From an uncultured beta proteobacterium (GTDB taxonomy: Bacteria > Pseudomonadota > Gammaproteobacteria > Burkholderiales > SG8-39), in the NCBI GenBank assembly GCA_903859155.1, contig CAIOLO010000162.1, positions 1-64,000 on the forward strand: a DNA stretch of 64,000 nucleotides. The letters are read 5' to 3'. A program made the translations under genes and the position numbers. This document shows positions 23,656 through 35,547 of this stretch, piece after piece (position 1 is the stretch's first letter; every line of letters begins with the position of its first letter). Under the pieces are notes generated by a model. It was not told where the DNA came from. It saw only the letters and a program-made list of their open reading frames with translations, and did not search any database.

Positions 23656-25167
23656 ATGGCCGCCCCGCTCAACGAGCTGCTCGGCTGGTTCCATTCCAGG
23701 GGACTGCGCGTGAATGCCCTTGCCATCGACAGCCGCCGCGTCAATCCCGGCGACGTGTTTCTCGCCTACCCCGGCGAATCGGGCGACGGACGCCGCCACA
23801 TCGGCCAGGCCGTGGAGCGTGGCGCGGCCGCGGTGCTCTGGGACGAGGGCGGATACGACTGGCAGGCCGGGCCGGTGATTCCGCACAGGCCGGTCGCCAA
23901 TTTGCGCGCGCTCGCCGGAGTCCTCGCGCACGAGGTCTATGGCCGGCCCTCCGAGAGCCTGTGGACCGTGGGCGTGACCGGCACCAACGGCAAGACTTCG
24001 TGCAGCCAGTGGCTGGCACAGGCGAGCAGCTTGTGCGGCGAGCGCACCGCCGTGATCGGCACCCTGGGCAGCGGATTTCCCGGCGACCCGGGCGAGGATG
24101 CCAGCGCAGTGCTTGCGCCCAATCTGAACACCACACCCGATCCGGTGACGCTGCACAGTTCGCTGGCGGCCTTGTTGCGCGAGGGCGGACAGGGTGTCGC
24201 CATGGAGGTCTCCTCGATCGGCATCGACCAGGGCCGCGTCAACGGGGTCGCATTCGGTGCGGCACTCTTTACCAACCTGTCGCGCGATCACCTCGATTAT
24301 CACGGCGACATGGAAAGCTATGCACGCGCCAAGCAGCGCCTTTTTCTGCTGCCCGGCCTGCGCCATGCGGTGCTCAACCTCGATGATGTGCAGGGTGTGC
24401 AGATCGCGCGCCAGCTCTCTGGCAGTGGCGTGAACCGCGTCGGCTACAGCTGCGCGCAGGGCGTTGCGGCGCACGCCGGGCTGGAATGTTTCGTGCAGGC
24501 GCATGCCATCCGGACTTCGCCGCAAGGCACCGAGTTCTCCATTGCCAGTTCCTGGGGCGAAGCGCGGCTGCGCAGCGTGCTGCTGGGACGCTTCAACGTC
24601 TCCAACCTGGCCGGGGTCCTCGGCACGATGCTCGCCTCGGGCGTGCCCTTTGAGCGCGCCGTTGCGGCGCTCGCGCGCATGCAACCGGTGACCGGGCGCA
24701 TGCAAAGACTGGGCGGCGGCGAACGTCCCCTGGTGATCGTCGATTACGCGCATTCGCCGGACGGGCTGGAGCAGACGCTGGGCGCCCTGAAGGAAGTGGC
24801 GCAGGCGCAAGGCGGCCGGCTCGCGCTGGTGTTCGGCTGCGGCGGGGAGCGTGACCGCGGCAAGCGCTCGATAATGGGTACGGTGGCGGCGCGGCATGCC
24901 GATCGCATCATCATCACCAGCGACAATCCGCGCGGCGAAGACCCCGCGGCCATCATCGCCGAGATCGCCTCCGGCATCGATGCCGCGCATGAGCGCATTA
25001 CCGACCGCCGCGAGGCGATAGCGCACGCGGTGCGTGAAGCGGCACGCCCGGACGTGGTGCTGCTCGCCGGCAAAGGCCACGAGACCTATCAGGAAATCGG
25101 CGGCAGGCGCATCGAATTCTCCGACCTGGCCGAAGCGCGGCGCGCGCTCGATGGATGGGGCGCATGA
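23656..25167 (+). CDS. murE: UDP-MurNAc-L-Ala-D-Glu:meso-diaminopimelate ligase MurE
   Basis: A 503-residue Mur ligase. The ATP loop is TGTNGKT (108-114). The central domain has the carbamylated-lysine region and SRDHLDYHG. The DNPRGEDP motif is the signature of meso-diaminopimelate specificity. It adds the third residue of the stem peptide in the cytoplasm. The frame is open back to the ftsI stop but has no ATG, GTG or TTG start with support, so 23656 is chosen. Its stop overlaps murF. Confidence 0.96.
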   Translation: MAAPLNELLGWFHSRGLRVNALAIDSRRVNPGDVFLAYPGESGDGRRHIGQAVERGAAAVLWDEGGYDWQAGPVIPHRPVANLRALAGVLAHEVYGRPSESLWTVGVTGTNGKTSCSQWLAQASSLCGERTAVIGTLGSGFPGDPGEDASAVLAPNLNTTPDPVTLHSSLAALLREGGQGVAMEVSSIGIDQGRVNGVAFGAALFTNLSRDHLDYHGDMESYARAKQRLFLLPGLRHAVLNLDDVQGVQIARQLSGSGVNRVGYSCAQGVAAHAGLECFVQAHAIRTSPQGTEFSIASSWGEARLRSVLLGRFNVSNLAGVLGTMLASGVPFERAVAALARMQPVTGRMQRLGGGERPLVIVDYAHSPDGLEQTLGALKEVAQAQGGRLALVFGCGGERDRGKRSIMGTVAARHADRIIITSDNPRGEDPAAIIAEIASGIDAAHERITDRREAIAHAVREAARPDVVLLAGKGHETYQEIGGRRIEFSDLAEARRALDGWGA

Positions 25168-26540
25168 TGAGCCTTGCACAGGCCGCGCAATCCCTGGATG
25201 CCAGGCTGGTGGGCCAGGATGCGCACTTTGATTCGGTTTCAACCGACAGCCGCAAACTGGATCGCGGTGCATTGTTCATTGCGCTGCGCGGGGAACGTTT
25301 CGACGCGCACGCATTCATCGACGCGGTGGCGCGATCGGGCGCGGCCGGGGCGATGGTGGATCGTGCCGCCAATCCGGAGGGCGCGCCGCTGCCCCTGCTG
25401 GTGGTCGAGGACACCAGGGTGTCCCTTGGCAGGCTGGCGGCCGCGTGGCGGGCGCGTTTTGCGATTCCGTTGATTGCGGTGGCGGGCTCCAACGGCAAGA
25501 CGACGGTCAAGGAGATGATCGCCGCCATCCTGCGCGAGCATGCCGGCGCCGATCGGGTGCTCGCCACCGAGGGCAATTTCAACAACGATGTCGGCCTGCC
25601 GCTCACTTTGCTCAGGTTGCGCGACAAGCACCTGGCGGCGGTGGTCGAGATCGGCATGAACCATCCGGGCGAGACCGCAAGTCTTGCCGCGATTGCGCGC
25701 CCGAGCATTGCGCTGGTCAACAATGCCCAGCGCGAGCACCAGGAGTTCATGAAGAGCGTGGCCGACGTGGCGCGTGAACACGCGGCCCTGCCCGCGAGCC
25801 TCGCGCGCGGCGGCGTGGCGGTGATCAATGCCGATGACGAGCATGCCGATCTGTGGCGCGCGGCGGCGGCGCAAAGCGGCGCCAGCGTGCGCGACTTCGG
25901 CCTGGATTCGCGGGCCGCGGTCCACGCCGAATATCAACTCGACCAATTCTCCAGCCGCTTGAAGCTGCACGCGCCCGAGGGCGACGTGCACATCGACCTG
26001 CCGGTCCCCGGACTGCACAACGTGCGCAATGCGCTCGCGGCGGTGGCGGCGGCGCTCGCGGCAGGCGCGTCGCTCGACGCGGCGGCACGGGCGCTGGGGG
26101 CGTTCAGCGCGGTCAAGGGCCGCATGCAGCAAAAGAGCACCGCCGGCGGCGCGGTTGTTCTTGACGACACCTACAACGCCAACCCGGAATCGGTGCACGC
26201 GGCGATCGAAGTATTGTCGGCATGCCCCGAGCCGCGCGTGCTGGTGCTTGGCGACATGGGCGAGGTCGGCGAGCACGGTCCGGCATTTCACGCCGAAGTG
26301 GGCGAACACGCGCGCCGGGCGCGCCTCACCAGCCTGCTGGTGATGGGCGAACTCACGCGCCACTGCCTGGCGTCCTTCGGCGGCGGCCTGCACGCTGCCA
26401 CGGTCGAGGAACTGCTCGGTGCATTGCGCTCGTATGACCATGACGGCGCCACGCTGCTGGTGAAGGGGTCGCGCTTCATGCGCATGGAACGCGTGGTCGA
26501 ATCCCTCACGGCCCGCGGCGCAACCGGGGAGGTGCACTGA
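25164..26540 (+). CDS. murF: UDP-MurNAc-tripeptide:D-Ala-D-Ala ligase MurF
   Basis: A 458-residue Mur ligase that completes the pentapeptide with the D-Ala-D-Ala made by Ddl. The ATP loop is GSNGKTT (about 108-114), followed by EIGMNHPGE and [11 protein letters not shown], all MurF hallmarks. Two adjacent ATGs (25164, 25167) are possible; the first gives the usual ATGA overlap with murE. It ends in a 1-bp TGATG overlap with mraY. Confidence 0.96.
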   Translation: MMSLAQAAQSLDARLVGQDAHFDSVSTDSRKLDRGALFIALRGERFDAHAFIDAVARSGAAGAMVDRAANPEGAPLPLLVVEDTRVSLGRLAAAWRARFAIPLIAVAGSNGKTTVKEMIAAILREHAGADRVLATEGNFNNDVGLPLTLLRLRDKHLAAVVEIGMNHPGETASLAAIARPSIALVNNAQREHQEFMKSVADVAREHAALPASLARGGVAVINADDEHADLWRAAAAQSGASVRDFGLDSRAAVHAEYQLDQFSSRLKLHAPEGDVHIDLPVPGLHNVRNALAAVAAALAAGASLDAAARALGAFSAVKGRMQQKSTAGGAVVLDDTYNANPESVHAAIEVLSACPEPRVLVLGDMGEVGEHGPAFHAEVGEHARRARLTSLLVMGELTRHCLASFGGGLHAATVEELLGALRSYDHDGATLLVKGSRFMRMERVVESLTARGATGEVH

Positions 26541-27709
26541 TGCTGCTTGCCCTGGCGCAATGGCTGTCCGCGGATGTGCGCGTGTTCAACGTGTTCAACT
26601 ACATTACCCTGCGCGCGGTGCTGGCCTGCCTGACGGCGCTGGCGATATCGCTGCTGGCCGGACCGGCGGTCATCAGGAAGCTCACCGCCTACAAGATCGG
26701 CCAGTCGGTGCGCGATGACGGGCCGCAGACGCACCTGATCAAAGCCGGCACGCCCACCATGGGCGGCGCCCTGGTGCTGATGGCCATCCTCATCACCACC
26801 CTGTTGTGGGCCGACCTTTCCAACCGCTTTGTCTGGGTGGTGCTGGTGGTGACTTTCGGTTTCGGCGCGGTGGGCTGGGTTGACGACTACCGCAAGGTGG
26901 TGCATCGCAATCCCAAGGGTCTGTCGGCGAGGGCGAAATTTTTCTGGCAGTCGATCATCGGCCTGGTTGCCGCGGTGTACCTCGCGTTCGCGGTGTCGGC
27001 ACCCGGCAGCGCACAGATTCTGGATCTGTTTCTCGCCTGGATGAAGAGCGGCTTCGAGATGAACCTGCCGTCCAAGGCCGACCTGATGGTGCCGTTCTTC
27101 AAGGACATCGCCTATCCGCTGGGGGTGTGGGGTTTCATTACGCTGACCTATCTGGTGATCGTGGGAACCTCCAACGCCGTGAACCTTACCGACGGACTCG
27201 ATGGCCTGGCGATCATGCCTGCGGTGATGGTGGGCGCGGCGCTGGGATTGTTTGCCTACGTGGTGGGCAACACGGTGTACGCCAGGTACCTGCTGTTTCC
27301 CTACATCCCGGGCGCAGGGGAGTTGCTGGTGTTCTGCGCCGCGCTGGCCGGCGCCGGCCTGGGGTTTCTCTGGTTCAACGCCTATCCGGCGGAAGTGTTC
27401 ATGGGCGACGTGGGCGCCCTGGCCATCGGTGCAGCGCTTGGCACAGTTGCGGTGATCGTGCGCCAGGAGATCGTGCTCTTCATCATGGGCGGCGTGTTCG
27501 TCGCCGAAACGCTTTCGGTGATGCTGCAGGTGGGCTGGTTCAAATACACGCGGCGCAGGTACGGCGAAGGGCGTCGCATTCTGCGCATGGCGCCGCTGCA
27601 CCATCATTTCGAGGAAGAAGGCTGGAAGGAGACGCAGGTGGTGGTGCGCTTCTGGATCATCACCATCATGCTGGTGCTGTTCGGTTTGTCGACCCTGAAA
27701 CTGCGGTAA
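26540..27709 (+). CDS. mraY: Phospho-MurNAc-pentapeptide transferase MraY
   Basis: A 389-residue polytopic membrane enzyme (about ten helices) that links the UDP-MurNAc-pentapeptide to undecaprenyl phosphate, forming lipid I. Family segments include GTPTMGG near the N-terminus, GWVDDYRK with the catalytic aspartates, [10 protein letters not shown] and APLHHHFE near the end. It overlaps murF by 1 bp and murD by 1 bp (TAATG). The length is slightly greater than E. coli MraY (360), as in betaproteobacteria. Confidence 0.97.
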   Translation: MLLALAQWLSADVRVFNVFNYITLRAVLACLTALAISLLAGPAVIRKLTAYKIGQSVRDDGPQTHLIKAGTPTMGGALVLMAILITTLLWADLSNRFVWVVLVVTFGFGAVGWVDDYRKVVHRNPKGLSARAKFFWQSIIGLVAAVYLAFAVSAPGSAQILDLFLAWMKSGFEMNLPSKADLMVPFFKDIAYPLGVWGFITLTYLVIVGTSNAVNLTDGLDGLAIMPAVMVGAALGLFAYVVGNTVYARYLLFPYIPGAGELLVFCAALAGAGLGFLWFNAYPAEVFMGDVGALAIGAALGTVAVIVRQEIVLFIMGGVFVAETLSVMLQVGWFKYTRRRYGEGRRILRMAPLHHHFEEEGWKETQVVVRFWIITIMLVLFGLSTLKLR

Positions 27710-29136
27710 TGAGAAATGTGCGGGCGATGCAGGATTCGCAACTTAAAGGAAAGACGGTAATCGTGCTGGGGCTGGGTGAAACCGGAATCTCGATGGTGCA
27801 ATGGCTGAGCCGCCAGGGCGCGAGCGTGCGCGCCGCAGACAGCCGGCGCGATCCGCCGGGCAAGGGCGCGCTCGCGGCCAATCCCGCGGTGGTTCTCCAT
27901 CTGGGCGGATTTCCGCGCCACGCATTCGACGGCGTCGACCTGGTCGCGATCAGCCCCGGTCTTTCGTTGCAGGATCCTGCCTTTGCGGATTTTCTGAAGC
28001 GCCTCGCCAGCGCGGGCACACCGCTGGTGGGCGACGTGGAGTTGTTTGCCCGGGCGCTCGCCGCGCGCCTGCCACGCCCGCGCATCGCCGCCATAACCGG
28101 TACCAATGGCAAGACCACCGTCACCGCGCTCACCGGGGCGATGTGCCGGGCGGCGGGCCAGGATTGCGAAGTGGCCGGCAATATCGGCCCTGCGGTGCTC
28201 GATGCATTGGCGCGCCGCGACGCAAGCGGCAGCGCCGCGGCGATGTGGGTTTTGGAGTTGTCGAGTTTTCAGCTGGAGACCACGGCAACGCTTGCCGCCG
28301 ACGCCGCGGCGGTTCTCAATGTGACCGAGGATCACCTCGATCGCCACGGTTCGATGGAAAACTACGCCGCCGCCAAGCAGCGCATCTTTGCCGGCAGCGG
28401 GGCACAAATCCTCAATCGCGACGATGCCGCTTCCCTGGCAATGGCCATTGCCGGCCGGCCGGTCATCACCTTCGGTGTGGATGCTCCCCGGCGGGACACG
28501 GATTTCGGCCTGATCAGGGACGGCTCGAGGTGCTGGCTCGCGCAGGGTCCGGCTCTATTGTTCGACACGCGCGAGCTGCCCATAGCCGGGTTGCACAACG
28601 CCGCCAATGCGCTGGCCGCGCTGGCTTTGTGCCGTTCACTGGACCTGCCGCTGGAGCCCCTGCTGCAGGCGCTGCGGGAATTTCGCGGTCTGCCGCATCG
28701 GGTCGAACTGGTGAGCACCAGGAACGAGGTGCGCTATTACGACGACTCCAAGGGTACCAACGTCGGCGCGACCGTCGCCGCGCTCGACGGTCTGGGCTCG
28801 GGCGGCGGCAAGGTGGTGTTGATCGCCGGCGGCGAGGGCAAGGGGCAGGACTTCCGCCCGCTCGCGCCGGCTGTGGCGCGGCATGCGCGCGCGGCGGTGT
28901 TGATCGGCCGCGATGCGGCGGTTATCGAGCACTCGCTGGCCGCGACCGCAGTGCCCGTGAGTCACGCTCGCGACATGGATGATGCCGTGACGCAGGCGGC
29001 AAGCCTGGCGCATGCGGGCGATGCCGTGCTGCTGTCACCGGCATGCGCGAGTTTCGACATGTTCCGCAATTACGCACATCGCGGCGAGGCGTTCCGCGCC
29101 GTCGTGGAAGGGTTGGGCCATGCTGGCGCGCGCTGA
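27709..29136 (+). CDS. murD: UDP-MurNAc-L-Ala:D-Glu ligase MurD
   Basis: A 475-residue Mur ligase that adds D-glutamate. It has an N-terminal Rossmann-like domain with [10 protein letters not shown], the ATP loop GTNGKTT (131-137), [20 protein letters not shown] and YYDDSKGTN. The start ATG 27709 overlaps the mraY stop (TAATG) and gives the expected N-terminus; longer readings of this frame run inside mraY and are not real. The gene overlaps ftsW by 17 bp. Confidence 0.96.
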   Translation: MRNVRAMQDSQLKGKTVIVLGLGETGISMVQWLSRQGASVRAADSRRDPPGKGALAANPAVVLHLGGFPRHAFDGVDLVAISPGLSLQDPAFADFLKRLASAGTPLVGDVELFARALAARLPRPRIAAITGTNGKTTVTALTGAMCRAAGQDCEVAGNIGPAVLDALARRDASGSAAAMWVLELSSFQLETTATLAADAAAVLNVTEDHLDRHGSMENYAAAKQRIFAGSGAQILNRDDAASLAMAIAGRPVITFGVDAPRRDTDFGLIRDGSRCWLAQGPALLFDTRELPIAGLHNAANALAALALCRSLDLPLEPLLQALREFRGLPHRVELVSTRNEVRYYDDSKGTNVGATVAALDGLGSGGGKVVLIAGGEGKGQDFRPLAPAVARHARAAVLIGRDAAVIEHSLAATAVPVSHARDMDDAVTQAASLAHAGDAVLLSPACASFDMFRNYAHRGEAFRAVVEGLGHAGAR

Positions 29137-30280
29137 CTCCGGCCGTCAAAATCCCGGCGAATACGATGCCGGTTTGCTCTGGTCCAGCCTGTTGTTGCTC
29201 GGCCTGGGCCTGGTGATGGTTTATTCGTCCTCGATCGCAACGGCCGAAACGCTCCGCTACACCGGCGGCAGGACCGGATTCTTCCTGACGCGCCACACGA
29301 CATTCCTGGCGATCTCGATTGTCGCCTCGCTGTTCGTTTTTCAGGTGCCGATGCGGGTCTGGCAGCAGCTCGCGCCATGGCTGTTCCTGGCGGCCGGGGC
29401 GCTGCTGGCGATGGTTTTGCTGCCGGGGCTCGGGCGTGAAGTCAACGGCGCGCGCCGCTGGGTATCGCTGGGGATCATCACCATTCAGCCCTCCGAATTC
29501 ATGAAATTCTTCGCGGTGCTCTACGCCGCCGATTACACCGTCAGGAAATCCGCGCTGATGCACAGCTTCAAGCGCGGCTTGCTGCCGATGCTGGGGGTCA
29601 TGCTGGTGGTGGGCTGGCTGCTCTTGCGCGAGCCGGATTTCGGCGCGTTCGTCGTGATCACCTGCATTGCCATGGGCATTCTTTTCCTGGGGGGCATGAG
29701 CGGCACATGGTTTGCAGGACTGGGCGTGCTGCTTGCCATCGGTTTTGCCGGGCTGGTGGTGTCCTCGCCCTATCGCATGCAGCGCATTTTCGGTTTCATG
29801 GATCCCTGGGCCGATCCTTTCGGGCGCGGCTACCAGCTGTCGCACGCACTGATCGCCTTTGGTCGCGGCGAGTGGTTCGGGGTCGGGCTGGGCGGCAGCG
29901 TTGAAAAGCTCATGTACCTGCCCGAGGCCCACACCGATTTTCTGCTCGCTGTGATTGGCGAGGAACTCGGCTTTGTCGGCGTCGCCGCGGTCATTCTGCT
30001 GTTTGCGTGGCTGGTGCTGCGCGCGCTCGCGGTTGGCAGGAAGGCGGTTTCGCTGGAACGCCCGTTTTCCGCGCTGGTGGCACAGGGCATCGGCATGTGG
30101 GTCGGCGTGCAGGCGCTCATCAACATGGGGGTCAACCTGGGTCTGCTTCCCACCAAGGGCCTTACCTTGCCGCTGATGAGTTTTGGCGGCACCGGCATCC
30201 TCGTGAATTGCATGGCGCTGGCGGTGCTGCTGCGGGTGGATTGGGAGAACCGGGCTTTGATGAGAGGTGAAACGTTATGA
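29120..30280 (+). CDS. ftsW: Septal peptidoglycan polymerase FtsW (SEDS family)
   Basis: A 386-residue SEDS protein with about ten membrane helices. Conserved parts include [19 protein letters not shown], the [17 protein letters not shown] loop with the catalytic Asp, and PLMSFGGTG near the end. It polymerises lipid II at the septum with FtsI. The ATG 29120 lies inside murD (17-bp overlap) and gives the normal N-terminus. The stop overlaps an ATG (30277) of a short frame that runs into murG. Confidence 0.96.
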   Translation: MLARADSGRQNPGEYDAGLLWSSLLLLGLGLVMVYSSSIATAETLRYTGGRTGFFLTRHTTFLAISIVASLFVFQVPMRVWQQLAPWLFLAAGALLAMVLLPGLGREVNGARRWVSLGIITIQPSEFMKFFAVLYAADYTVRKSALMHSFKRGLLPMLGVMLVVGWLLLREPDFGAFVVITCIAMGILFLGGMSGTWFAGLGVLLAIGFAGLVVSSPYRMQRIFGFMDPWADPFGRGYQLSHALIAFGRGEWFGVGLGGSVEKLMYLPEAHTDFLLAVIGEELGFVGVAAVILLFAWLVLRALAVGRKAVSLERPFSALVAQGIGMWVGVQALINMGVNLGLLPTKGLTLPLMSFGGTGILVNCMALAVLLRVDWENRALMRGETL

Positions 30281-30299
30281 CTGGGAGGCGACGCATCGC

Positions 30300-31361
30300 A
30301 TGGCGCGCACCATCATGATCATGGCGGGTGGAACCGGCGGGCATGTGTTTCCAGGCCTCGCCGTGGCCGAATGCCTGCGCGCCGCGGATTGGCGCGTCGT
30401 ATGGCTGGGCAGTCGCGCGGGAATCGAAGCGCGGCTGGTGCCTGCGCGCGGCATCGAGATGGCGTGGATGGATTTCTCCGGCCTGCGCGGCAAGGGGCCG
30501 GCAGCACTCGCGCTGCTGCCCTTGCGCCTGCTGCGCGCCTTCTGGAACGGCGCCAGGGCGATCCTCGCCCATCGTCCCGACGTGGTGCTCGGCCTGGGGG
30601 GCTTTCAATCCTTTCCGGGGGGCATGATGGCGGCATTGCTGCGGCGGCCGCTGGTCATACACGAGCAGAATTCCGTGGCCGGGCTTGCCAATCGCGTGCT
30701 TGCCAGGGTTGCGGACAAGGTGCTGACCGCGTTCCCCGGCACCTTGTCCAAAGCCCAGGCCATCGGCAATCCGGTGCGCGCCGAGATTGCTGCAGCCGAG
30801 GAACCGCACATCCGCTATGCCGCGCGCAGCGGCGCGCTGCGTGTGCTGGTGATGGGCGGCAGCCTCGGCGCGAAGGCGCTCAATGAAGCAGTTCCCGCCG
30901 CGCTTGCGCGCCTTGCCGGCACGGCGCGGCCACTGGTTGTGCACCAGAGCGGGCGGGGGCATCGCGAGGCGCTCGAGGCCGCCTATCGGGAAGCCGGGGT
31001 GGCGGCCGAAATAGTGGAGTTCATCGACGACGTTGCCTCGGCCCTGGCCGCTGCCGACCTGGTCATCTGCCGCTCAGGCGCGCTCACCGTCGCCGAGCTT
31101 GCCTGCATGGGTGTGGCGAGCGTGCTGGTTCCCTATCCCCACGCGGTTGACGACCATCAAACCGGCAATGCGCGCTTCCTCGCCGATGCCGGCGCCGCGG
31201 TGCTGCTGCCGCAGGCGCAACTGGATGGCGAACGCCTGGGGGCTTTGCTTGGCGGATTTTCACGCGACAGCCTTGCACAGATGGCCGCTCGTGCGCGTGC
31301 CCTGGGCATGCCCGATGCCACGCAACGACTGGCGCAGGCCTGCATGGAGATGGCGGCATGA
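30300..31361 (+). CDS. murG: UDP-GlcNAc:lipid I N-acetylglucosaminyltransferase MurG
   Basis: A 353-residue peripheral GT-B glycosyltransferase that converts lipid I to lipid II. The N-terminal [15 protein letters not shown] and the lipid-binding [11 protein letters not shown] are diagnostic; [13 protein letters not shown] and [10 protein letters not shown] are the donor site. ATG 30300 is chosen, with GGGAGG 11 bp upstream. A 13-codon frame starting in the ftsW stop (ATGA 30277) ends in ATGA at an internal in-frame ATG (30315), which would give a protein five residues shorter. The murG stop overlaps the duplicated murC start at 31358. Confidence 0.95.
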   Translation: MARTIMIMAGGTGGHVFPGLAVAECLRAADWRVVWLGSRAGIEARLVPARGIEMAWMDFSGLRGKGPAALALLPLRLLRAFWNGARAILAHRPDVVLGLGGFQSFPGGMMAALLRRPLVIHEQNSVAGLANRVLARVADKVLTAFPGTLSKAQAIGNPVRAEIAAAEEPHIRYAARSGALRVLVMGGSLGAKALNEAVPAALARLAGTARPLVVHQSGRGHREALEAAYREAGVAAEIVEFIDDVASALAAADLVICRSGALTVAELACMGVASVLVPYPHAVDDHQTGNARFLADAGAAVLLPQAQLDGERLGALLGGFSRDSLAQMAARARALGMPDATQRLAQACMEMAA

Positions 31362-31444
31362 AGCACAAAGTCAAACGCATCCACTTTGTCGGTATCGGCG
31401 AACGGGATTTACGAACCGCCGATGCAAGCGGAGTGCGATCATGA
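31358..31444 (+). other. 28-codon mini-ORF: diverged duplicate of the murC start
   Basis: ATG 31358 overlaps the murG stop (ATGA). The first 14 codons encode [14 protein letters not shown], identical in protein to the start of murC 83 bp downstream, but with synonymous changes (AAA/AAG, GTC/GTT, ATC/ATT). The frame then diverges ([14 protein letters not shown]) and its TGA (31442-31444) overlaps the true murC ATG as ATGA. It cannot make MurC. It may act as a translational relay, or it may be a duplication scar or an assembly artefact. Confidence 0.5.
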
Positions 31445-32832
31445 AGCACAAGGTTAAACGCATTCACTTTGTCGGTATCGGCGGTAGTGGCATGAGCGGC
31501 ATTGCCGAAGTGCTGCTCAATCTGGGTTTTCAGATCAGCGGTTCGGACCTGAGCGCGGGCGCGGTGACTGAGCGCCTCGCCGGACTCGGGGCGAAGGTGA
31601 CTCTCGGCCATGAGGCGGTGCACGTGGCGGATGCCGATGTGGTGGTGATTTCCAGCGCGGTGCGCTCGGACAATACCGAAGTCGTGGCGGCGCGCGCGCG
31701 TCGCATACCGGTGGTGCCGCGCGCCTTGATGCTGGCCGAGTTGATGCGCCTGCGCCACGGCATTGCCGTGGCCGGTACGCACGGCAAGACCACCACCACC
31801 AGCCTGGTCGCCAGCGTGCTCGCCGAAGGCGGGCTCGACCCGACCTTTGTCATTGGCGGGCGCCTCAACGCGGCGGCTTCCAATGCGCGCCTCGGCGAGG
31901 GCGAATTCATTGTGGTCGAGGCCGACGAGTCTGACGCGTCGTTTTTGCACCTGCAGCCGGTGATGGCGGTGGTGACGAACATCGATGCCGATCACATGGA
32001 GACCTATCAGCATGATTTCGCCAAGCTCAAGCACGCCTTCGTCGAATTCCTGCAGAACCTGCCTTTTTACGGCAGCGCGATACTTTGCATCGATGACGCC
32101 AATGTGCGCGAGATCCTGCCCTTCGTTTCCAAACCGGTGGTGAGCTACGGCTTTCACGCCGATGCCATGGTGCGTGCCGTGGATGTGGCGCAGGGCGAGC
32201 GCATGCGCTTTCGCTGCCTGCGCGAAGGCCTGGCCGACCTCGATGTCACGCTCAATCTGCCCGGCCGCCACAACGTGCAGAACGCGCTGGCGGCGATCGC
32301 CGTGGGCACAGAACTGGGAGTCGACGATGCGGCCATTGCCAAGGCGCTGGCGGAATTTCGCGGCGTGGGACGACGCTTCCAGCGCTACGGCGAGATCGCG
32401 CCCGCCGGCAAGGCAATGCATTTCACCCTGGTCGACGATTACGGCCATCACCCCGCAGAAATGCGCGCAACGCTGGCCGCGGCGCGCGGCGCGTTTCCGG
32501 GGAGGCGATTGGTGCTTGCATTCCAGCCGCACCGTTTCACCCGCACGCGCGATCTGTTCGAGGACTTCGTCAAGGTGCTCTCCGAGCCGGACCTGCTGCT
32601 GCTCGGTGAGGTCTATGCGGCGGGTGAAGCGCCGATTGTTGCCGCCGACGGGCGTTCGCTGGCCAGGGCGGTGCGCGTCGCCGGCGGCATCGAGCCGGTA
32701 TTCGTGGCCGATATCGCCGACATGCCGGAGGCCATCCTCAAAGTGGCGCGCGAGGGCGATGTGGTGATTACCATGGGTGCGGGATCGATCGGATCGGTAC
32801 CGGCGCGCATTGTGCAGGCCGGGGCAAGATGA
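31441..32832 (+). CDS. murC: UDP-MurNAc:L-alanine ligase MurC
   Basis: A 463-residue Mur ligase, the first step of stem-peptide assembly. It begins with the Rossmann motif [18 protein letters not shown], has the ATP loop GTHGKTTT (112-119), [10 protein letters not shown], and DDYGHHPAE in the C-terminal domain. The true start is ATG 31441; the earlier near-identical start at 31358 leads only to a short peptide. It overlaps murB by 4 bp (ATGA). Confidence 0.96.
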   Translation: MKHKVKRIHFVGIGGSGMSGIAEVLLNLGFQISGSDLSAGAVTERLAGLGAKVTLGHEAVHVADADVVVISSAVRSDNTEVVAARARRIPVVPRALMLAELMRLRHGIAVAGTHGKTTTTSLVASVLAEGGLDPTFVIGGRLNAAASNARLGEGEFIVVEADESDASFLHLQPVMAVVTNIDADHMETYQHDFAKLKHAFVEFLQNLPFYGSAILCIDDANVREILPFVSKPVVSYGFHADAMVRAVDVAQGERMRFRCLREGLADLDVTLNLPGRHNVQNALAAIAVGTELGVDDAAIAKALAEFRGVGRRFQRYGEIAPAGKAMHFTLVDDYGHHPAEMRATLAAARGAFPGRRLVLAFQPHRFTRTRDLFEDFVKVLSEPDLLLLGEVYAAGEAPIVAADGRSLARAVRVAGGIEPVFVADIADMPEAILKVAREGDVVITMGAGSIGSVPARIVQAGAR

Positions 32833-33803
32833 ACATGGCTGAGCTCACCGGACTCGCCCCGCCGCCATTGCGCGGGCGCCTGCTGTTTGACGAGGCGATG
32901 TCACGGCACGTGTCGTGGCGGGCGGGCGGGGTGGCCGATCGCCTTTACATTCCGGCCGACGCTGAAGACCTTGCGGTGTTTCTGCGCGGTCTCGCGCCGC
33001 GCGAAGCGCTGTGCTTTGTGGGCCTGGGCAGCAATCTTCTGGTGCGCGACGGCGGATTTCGCGGCACCGTGATCCTGACGCACAGCTCGCATGCGCAGAT
33101 CCGTGCCGAGGGCGCGCTGATGCACGCCAGCGCGGGCGCCGCGTGCCCAAAGCTGGCGCGATTTGCGGCTCTGCGGCAGCTCGAAGGTGCGGAGTTCCTC
33201 GCCGGCATACCGGGTACGGTGGGCGGGGCGCTGGCCATGAATGCCGGCTGCTACGGTTCGCAAACCTGGGAGTTCGTGCGCAGCGCAAACACCATTGATC
33301 GCTTTGGCGCGCTGCGCGAGCGCAGTCCGGCGGATTTCGATATCGGCTACCGGCATGTGGTGCTGCGCGGCGCTGCCATCCTGGGAGAAGACGAATGGTT
33401 TGTCGGCGCGAGCTTCACCTTCACCCCCGGGGACGGTGCGCGTGCGCGCCGGCGCATTCGCGAATTACTGGCGCAGCGCATTGCCACGCAGCCGCTCGGT
33501 CTGCCCAACGCAGGGTCGGTATTCCGCAACCCCGCAGGCGATTACGCCGCGCGGCTGATCGAGGCCTGCGACCTCAAGGGATTTTCCATCGGCGGCGCGA
33601 GGGTGTCGGAGAAGCACGCCAATTTCATTGTCAATCCCGGCGGCAAGGCGCTAGCCGCTGATATCGAGGCGCTGATCGTACATATCCGTGGTGCGGTGCG
33701 CGCGAAATTCGGCGTTGAACTGGTGCCGGAGGTGCGCATCATCGGCCAGGCCGCCGCACAGGTGCCGCAGGGTGACGCTGCTGCCGGTGAAAGGCGCTCA
33801 TGA
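32829..33803 (+). CDS. murB: UDP-N-acetylenolpyruvoylglucosamine reductase MurB
   Basis: A 324-residue FAD enzyme that reduces UDP-GlcNAc-enolpyruvate to UDP-MurNAc. FAD-binding segments are [12 protein letters not shown] and [18 protein letters not shown]. The catalytic Ser region is NAGSVFRNP and [10 protein letters not shown] is conserved. It is the shorter, type II-like form. ATGA overlaps at both ends (murC and ddl) show tight translational coupling. Confidence 0.95.
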   Translation: MNMAELTGLAPPPLRGRLLFDEAMSRHVSWRAGGVADRLYIPADAEDLAVFLRGLAPREALCFVGLGSNLLVRDGGFRGTVILTHSSHAQIRAEGALMHASAGAACPKLARFAALRQLEGAEFLAGIPGTVGGALAMNAGCYGSQTWEFVRSANTIDRFGALRERSPADFDIGYRHVVLRGAAILGEDEWFVGASFTFTPGDGARARRRIRELLAQRIATQPLGLPNAGSVFRNPAGDYAARLIEACDLKGFSIGGARVSEKHANFIVNPGGKALAADIEALIVHIRGAVRAKFGVELVPEVRIIGQAAAQVPQGDAAAGERRS

Positions 33804-34789
33804 GCAAGGCCCCCGAGTTGAATCCCGCTTTTTTCGGCAAGGTCGCCGTGTTGTTCGGCGGGGACTCGGCCGAGCGTGAAGTGTCATTGAAGAGCGGCAC
33901 CATGGTGCTCGAGGCGCTGCGCGGGGCCGGGGTGGATGCGCACGGTTTCGATCCGGCGCAGCGGCCGCTGGAGGATTTGTCGCGGGAGGGCTTTGGGTGC
34001 GTGTTCATCGCGTTGCATGGCCGCCACGGCGAGGACGGCACGGTGCAGGGGGCGCTGGAACTGCTGGGCATTCCCTATACCGGGTCGGGAGTACTGGCTA
34101 GCGCGCTTGCCATGGACAAGATGCGCACCAAGCTGCTGTGGCGTGGTGCCGGCATCGCCACGCCGGCCTACGAGCAATTGGACCAACACACCGATGCCGA
34201 GGCGCTGGTGAGGCGCATTGGGCTGCCCATCATGGTGAAGCCCGCCTGCGAGGGTTCGTCGATCGGCATGAGCAAGGTGCGGCGCGCCGAGGACCTTGCC
34301 GGCGCCTACGCGCTTGCCGCGCGCCACGACAGCATCATCATCGCGGAACAGTTTATCGATGGCATTGAACTCACCGCGGGCGTGCTGGACAACGTGCCGT
34401 TGCCTCTGATCCGACTGGAGACGCCGCGCGATTTCTACGACTACGAGGCGAAGTATATCTCCGACGACACGCGCTATATCCTGCCTTGCGGCCTGCCCGC
34501 GGACGCGGAGAGGGTGCTGCAAGGAGAAGCCTTGCGTGCCTACGCGTCGCTCGGTTGCCGCGGCTGGGGGCGCGTGGATTTTCTCCTGAACCGCGAAGGC
34601 AGGCCCTTCTTTCTGGAAGTGAACACCTCGCCGGGCATGACCGATCATTCGCTGGTGCCCATGGCGGCGCGGCACATGGGGTTGTCCTACCCAGACCTGT
34701 GCCTGCGCATTCTGGCGCTCGCCAGGCATGGCGCCGCAAGCCTTGGCGGCAACGACCAACGCAGCGGACAGGGCGCCCATGTGGAATAA
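33800..34789 (+). CDS. ddl: D-alanine-D-alanine ligase
   Basis: A 329-residue ATP-grasp enzyme of the DdlB type. [14 protein letters not shown] is the N-terminal substrate-binding motif, [15 protein letters not shown] follows, [10 protein letters not shown] is in the ATP-grasp domain and [14 protein letters not shown] is the C-terminal metal site. It makes the D-Ala-D-Ala dipeptide used by MurF. It overlaps murB by 4 bp and ftsQ by 11 bp. Confidence 0.96.
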   Translation: MSKAPELNPAFFGKVAVLFGGDSAEREVSLKSGTMVLEALRGAGVDAHGFDPAQRPLEDLSREGFGCVFIALHGRHGEDGTVQGALELLGIPYTGSGVLASALAMDKMRTKLLWRGAGIATPAYEQLDQHTDAEALVRRIGLPIMVKPACEGSSIGMSKVRRAEDLAGAYALAARHDSIIIAEQFIDGIELTAGVLDNVPLPLIRLETPRDFYDYEAKYISDDTRYILPCGLPADAERVLQGEALRAYASLGCRGWGRVDFLLNREGRPFFLEVNTSPGMTDHSLVPMAARHMGLSYPDLCLRILALARHGAASLGGNDQRSGQGAHVE

Positions 34790-35537
34790 CCCGCGCCTGC
34801 TCACCTTGCTGGCCAACGCGCTGTTTGTGTTGGTGGCTTTGCTTGCGGTCGCTACCGGCGTCTATGCGCTGGTGCGCTCGCCGATGTTTCCCCTGAAGGT
34901 CATCCGGGTCGAGGGGGAACTCTCCAAGGTCGGCCGCGCCGGCATCGTCGAGGCACTGCAGGGGCATTTGCAGGGAACCATATTCACCGTCGATCTGGAA
35001 CTTGTCAGGGCGCGTTTTGAAACGATTCCCTGGGTGCGTCGCGCCGAGGTGCGACGTGCCTGGCCGGACCGGCTCGAGGTGCGCATCGAGGAGCACGTGG
35101 AACTGGCGCGCTGGGGTCGCCGCGAGGATTTGCGGCTGGTCAACCTGCAGGGCGAGATCTTCAATGCGGCCTCCGATCGCGACCTGCCGGTGTTCGCCGG
35201 GCCGGCGGGCAGCGAGGGTGAGGTGGCGCGCGCTTACGCCGATTTCGCGAAACTGCTGCAGCCGCTGGGCATGGAGCCGCGCCAGGTGGTGTTGAGCGAG
35301 CGACGCGCCTGGCAGTTGAAGCTGGATTCCGGCCTGGTGGTGCAACTGGGGCGCAATCTGGCCAAGGATGGCGTCAACGAGCGCCTGCTCCGCTTTGTCC
35401 AAGCCTATCCGCGCGCACTCGAGCCGATGAAGCGCCGGCTCGACTATGTCGACCTGCGTTATCCGGGCGGGTTTGCGCTGCGCGTCCCCGGCCTGCAGCG
35501 TATCGAAGATCCCAAGACGTCGCGACCCAAAGCATAG
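34779..35537 (+). CDS. ftsQ: Cell division protein FtsQ
   Basis: A 252-residue bitopic protein. One membrane helix (residues about 7-28) is followed by a POTRA domain ([20 protein letters not shown]...) and the FtsQ beta domain with [21 protein letters not shown]. FtsQ recruits FtsL and FtsB to the septum. ATG 34779 ([11 protein letters not shown]) puts the helix at the expected place; an upstream in-frame start lies within ddl and is less likely. It is followed 10 bp later by ftsA. Confidence 0.93.
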   Translation: MWNNPRLLTLLANALFVLVALLAVATGVYALVRSPMFPLKVIRVEGELSKVGRAGIVEALQGHLQGTIFTVDLELVRARFETIPWVRRAEVRRAWPDRLEVRIEEHVELARWGRREDLRLVNLQGEIFNAASDRDLPVFAGPAGSEGEVARAYADFAKLLQPLGMEPRQVVLSERRAWQLKLDSGLVVQLGRNLAKDGVNERLLRFVQAYPRALEPMKRRLDYVDLRYPGGFALRVPGLQRIEDPKTSRPKA

Positions 35538-35547
35538 GTTCAATGAC

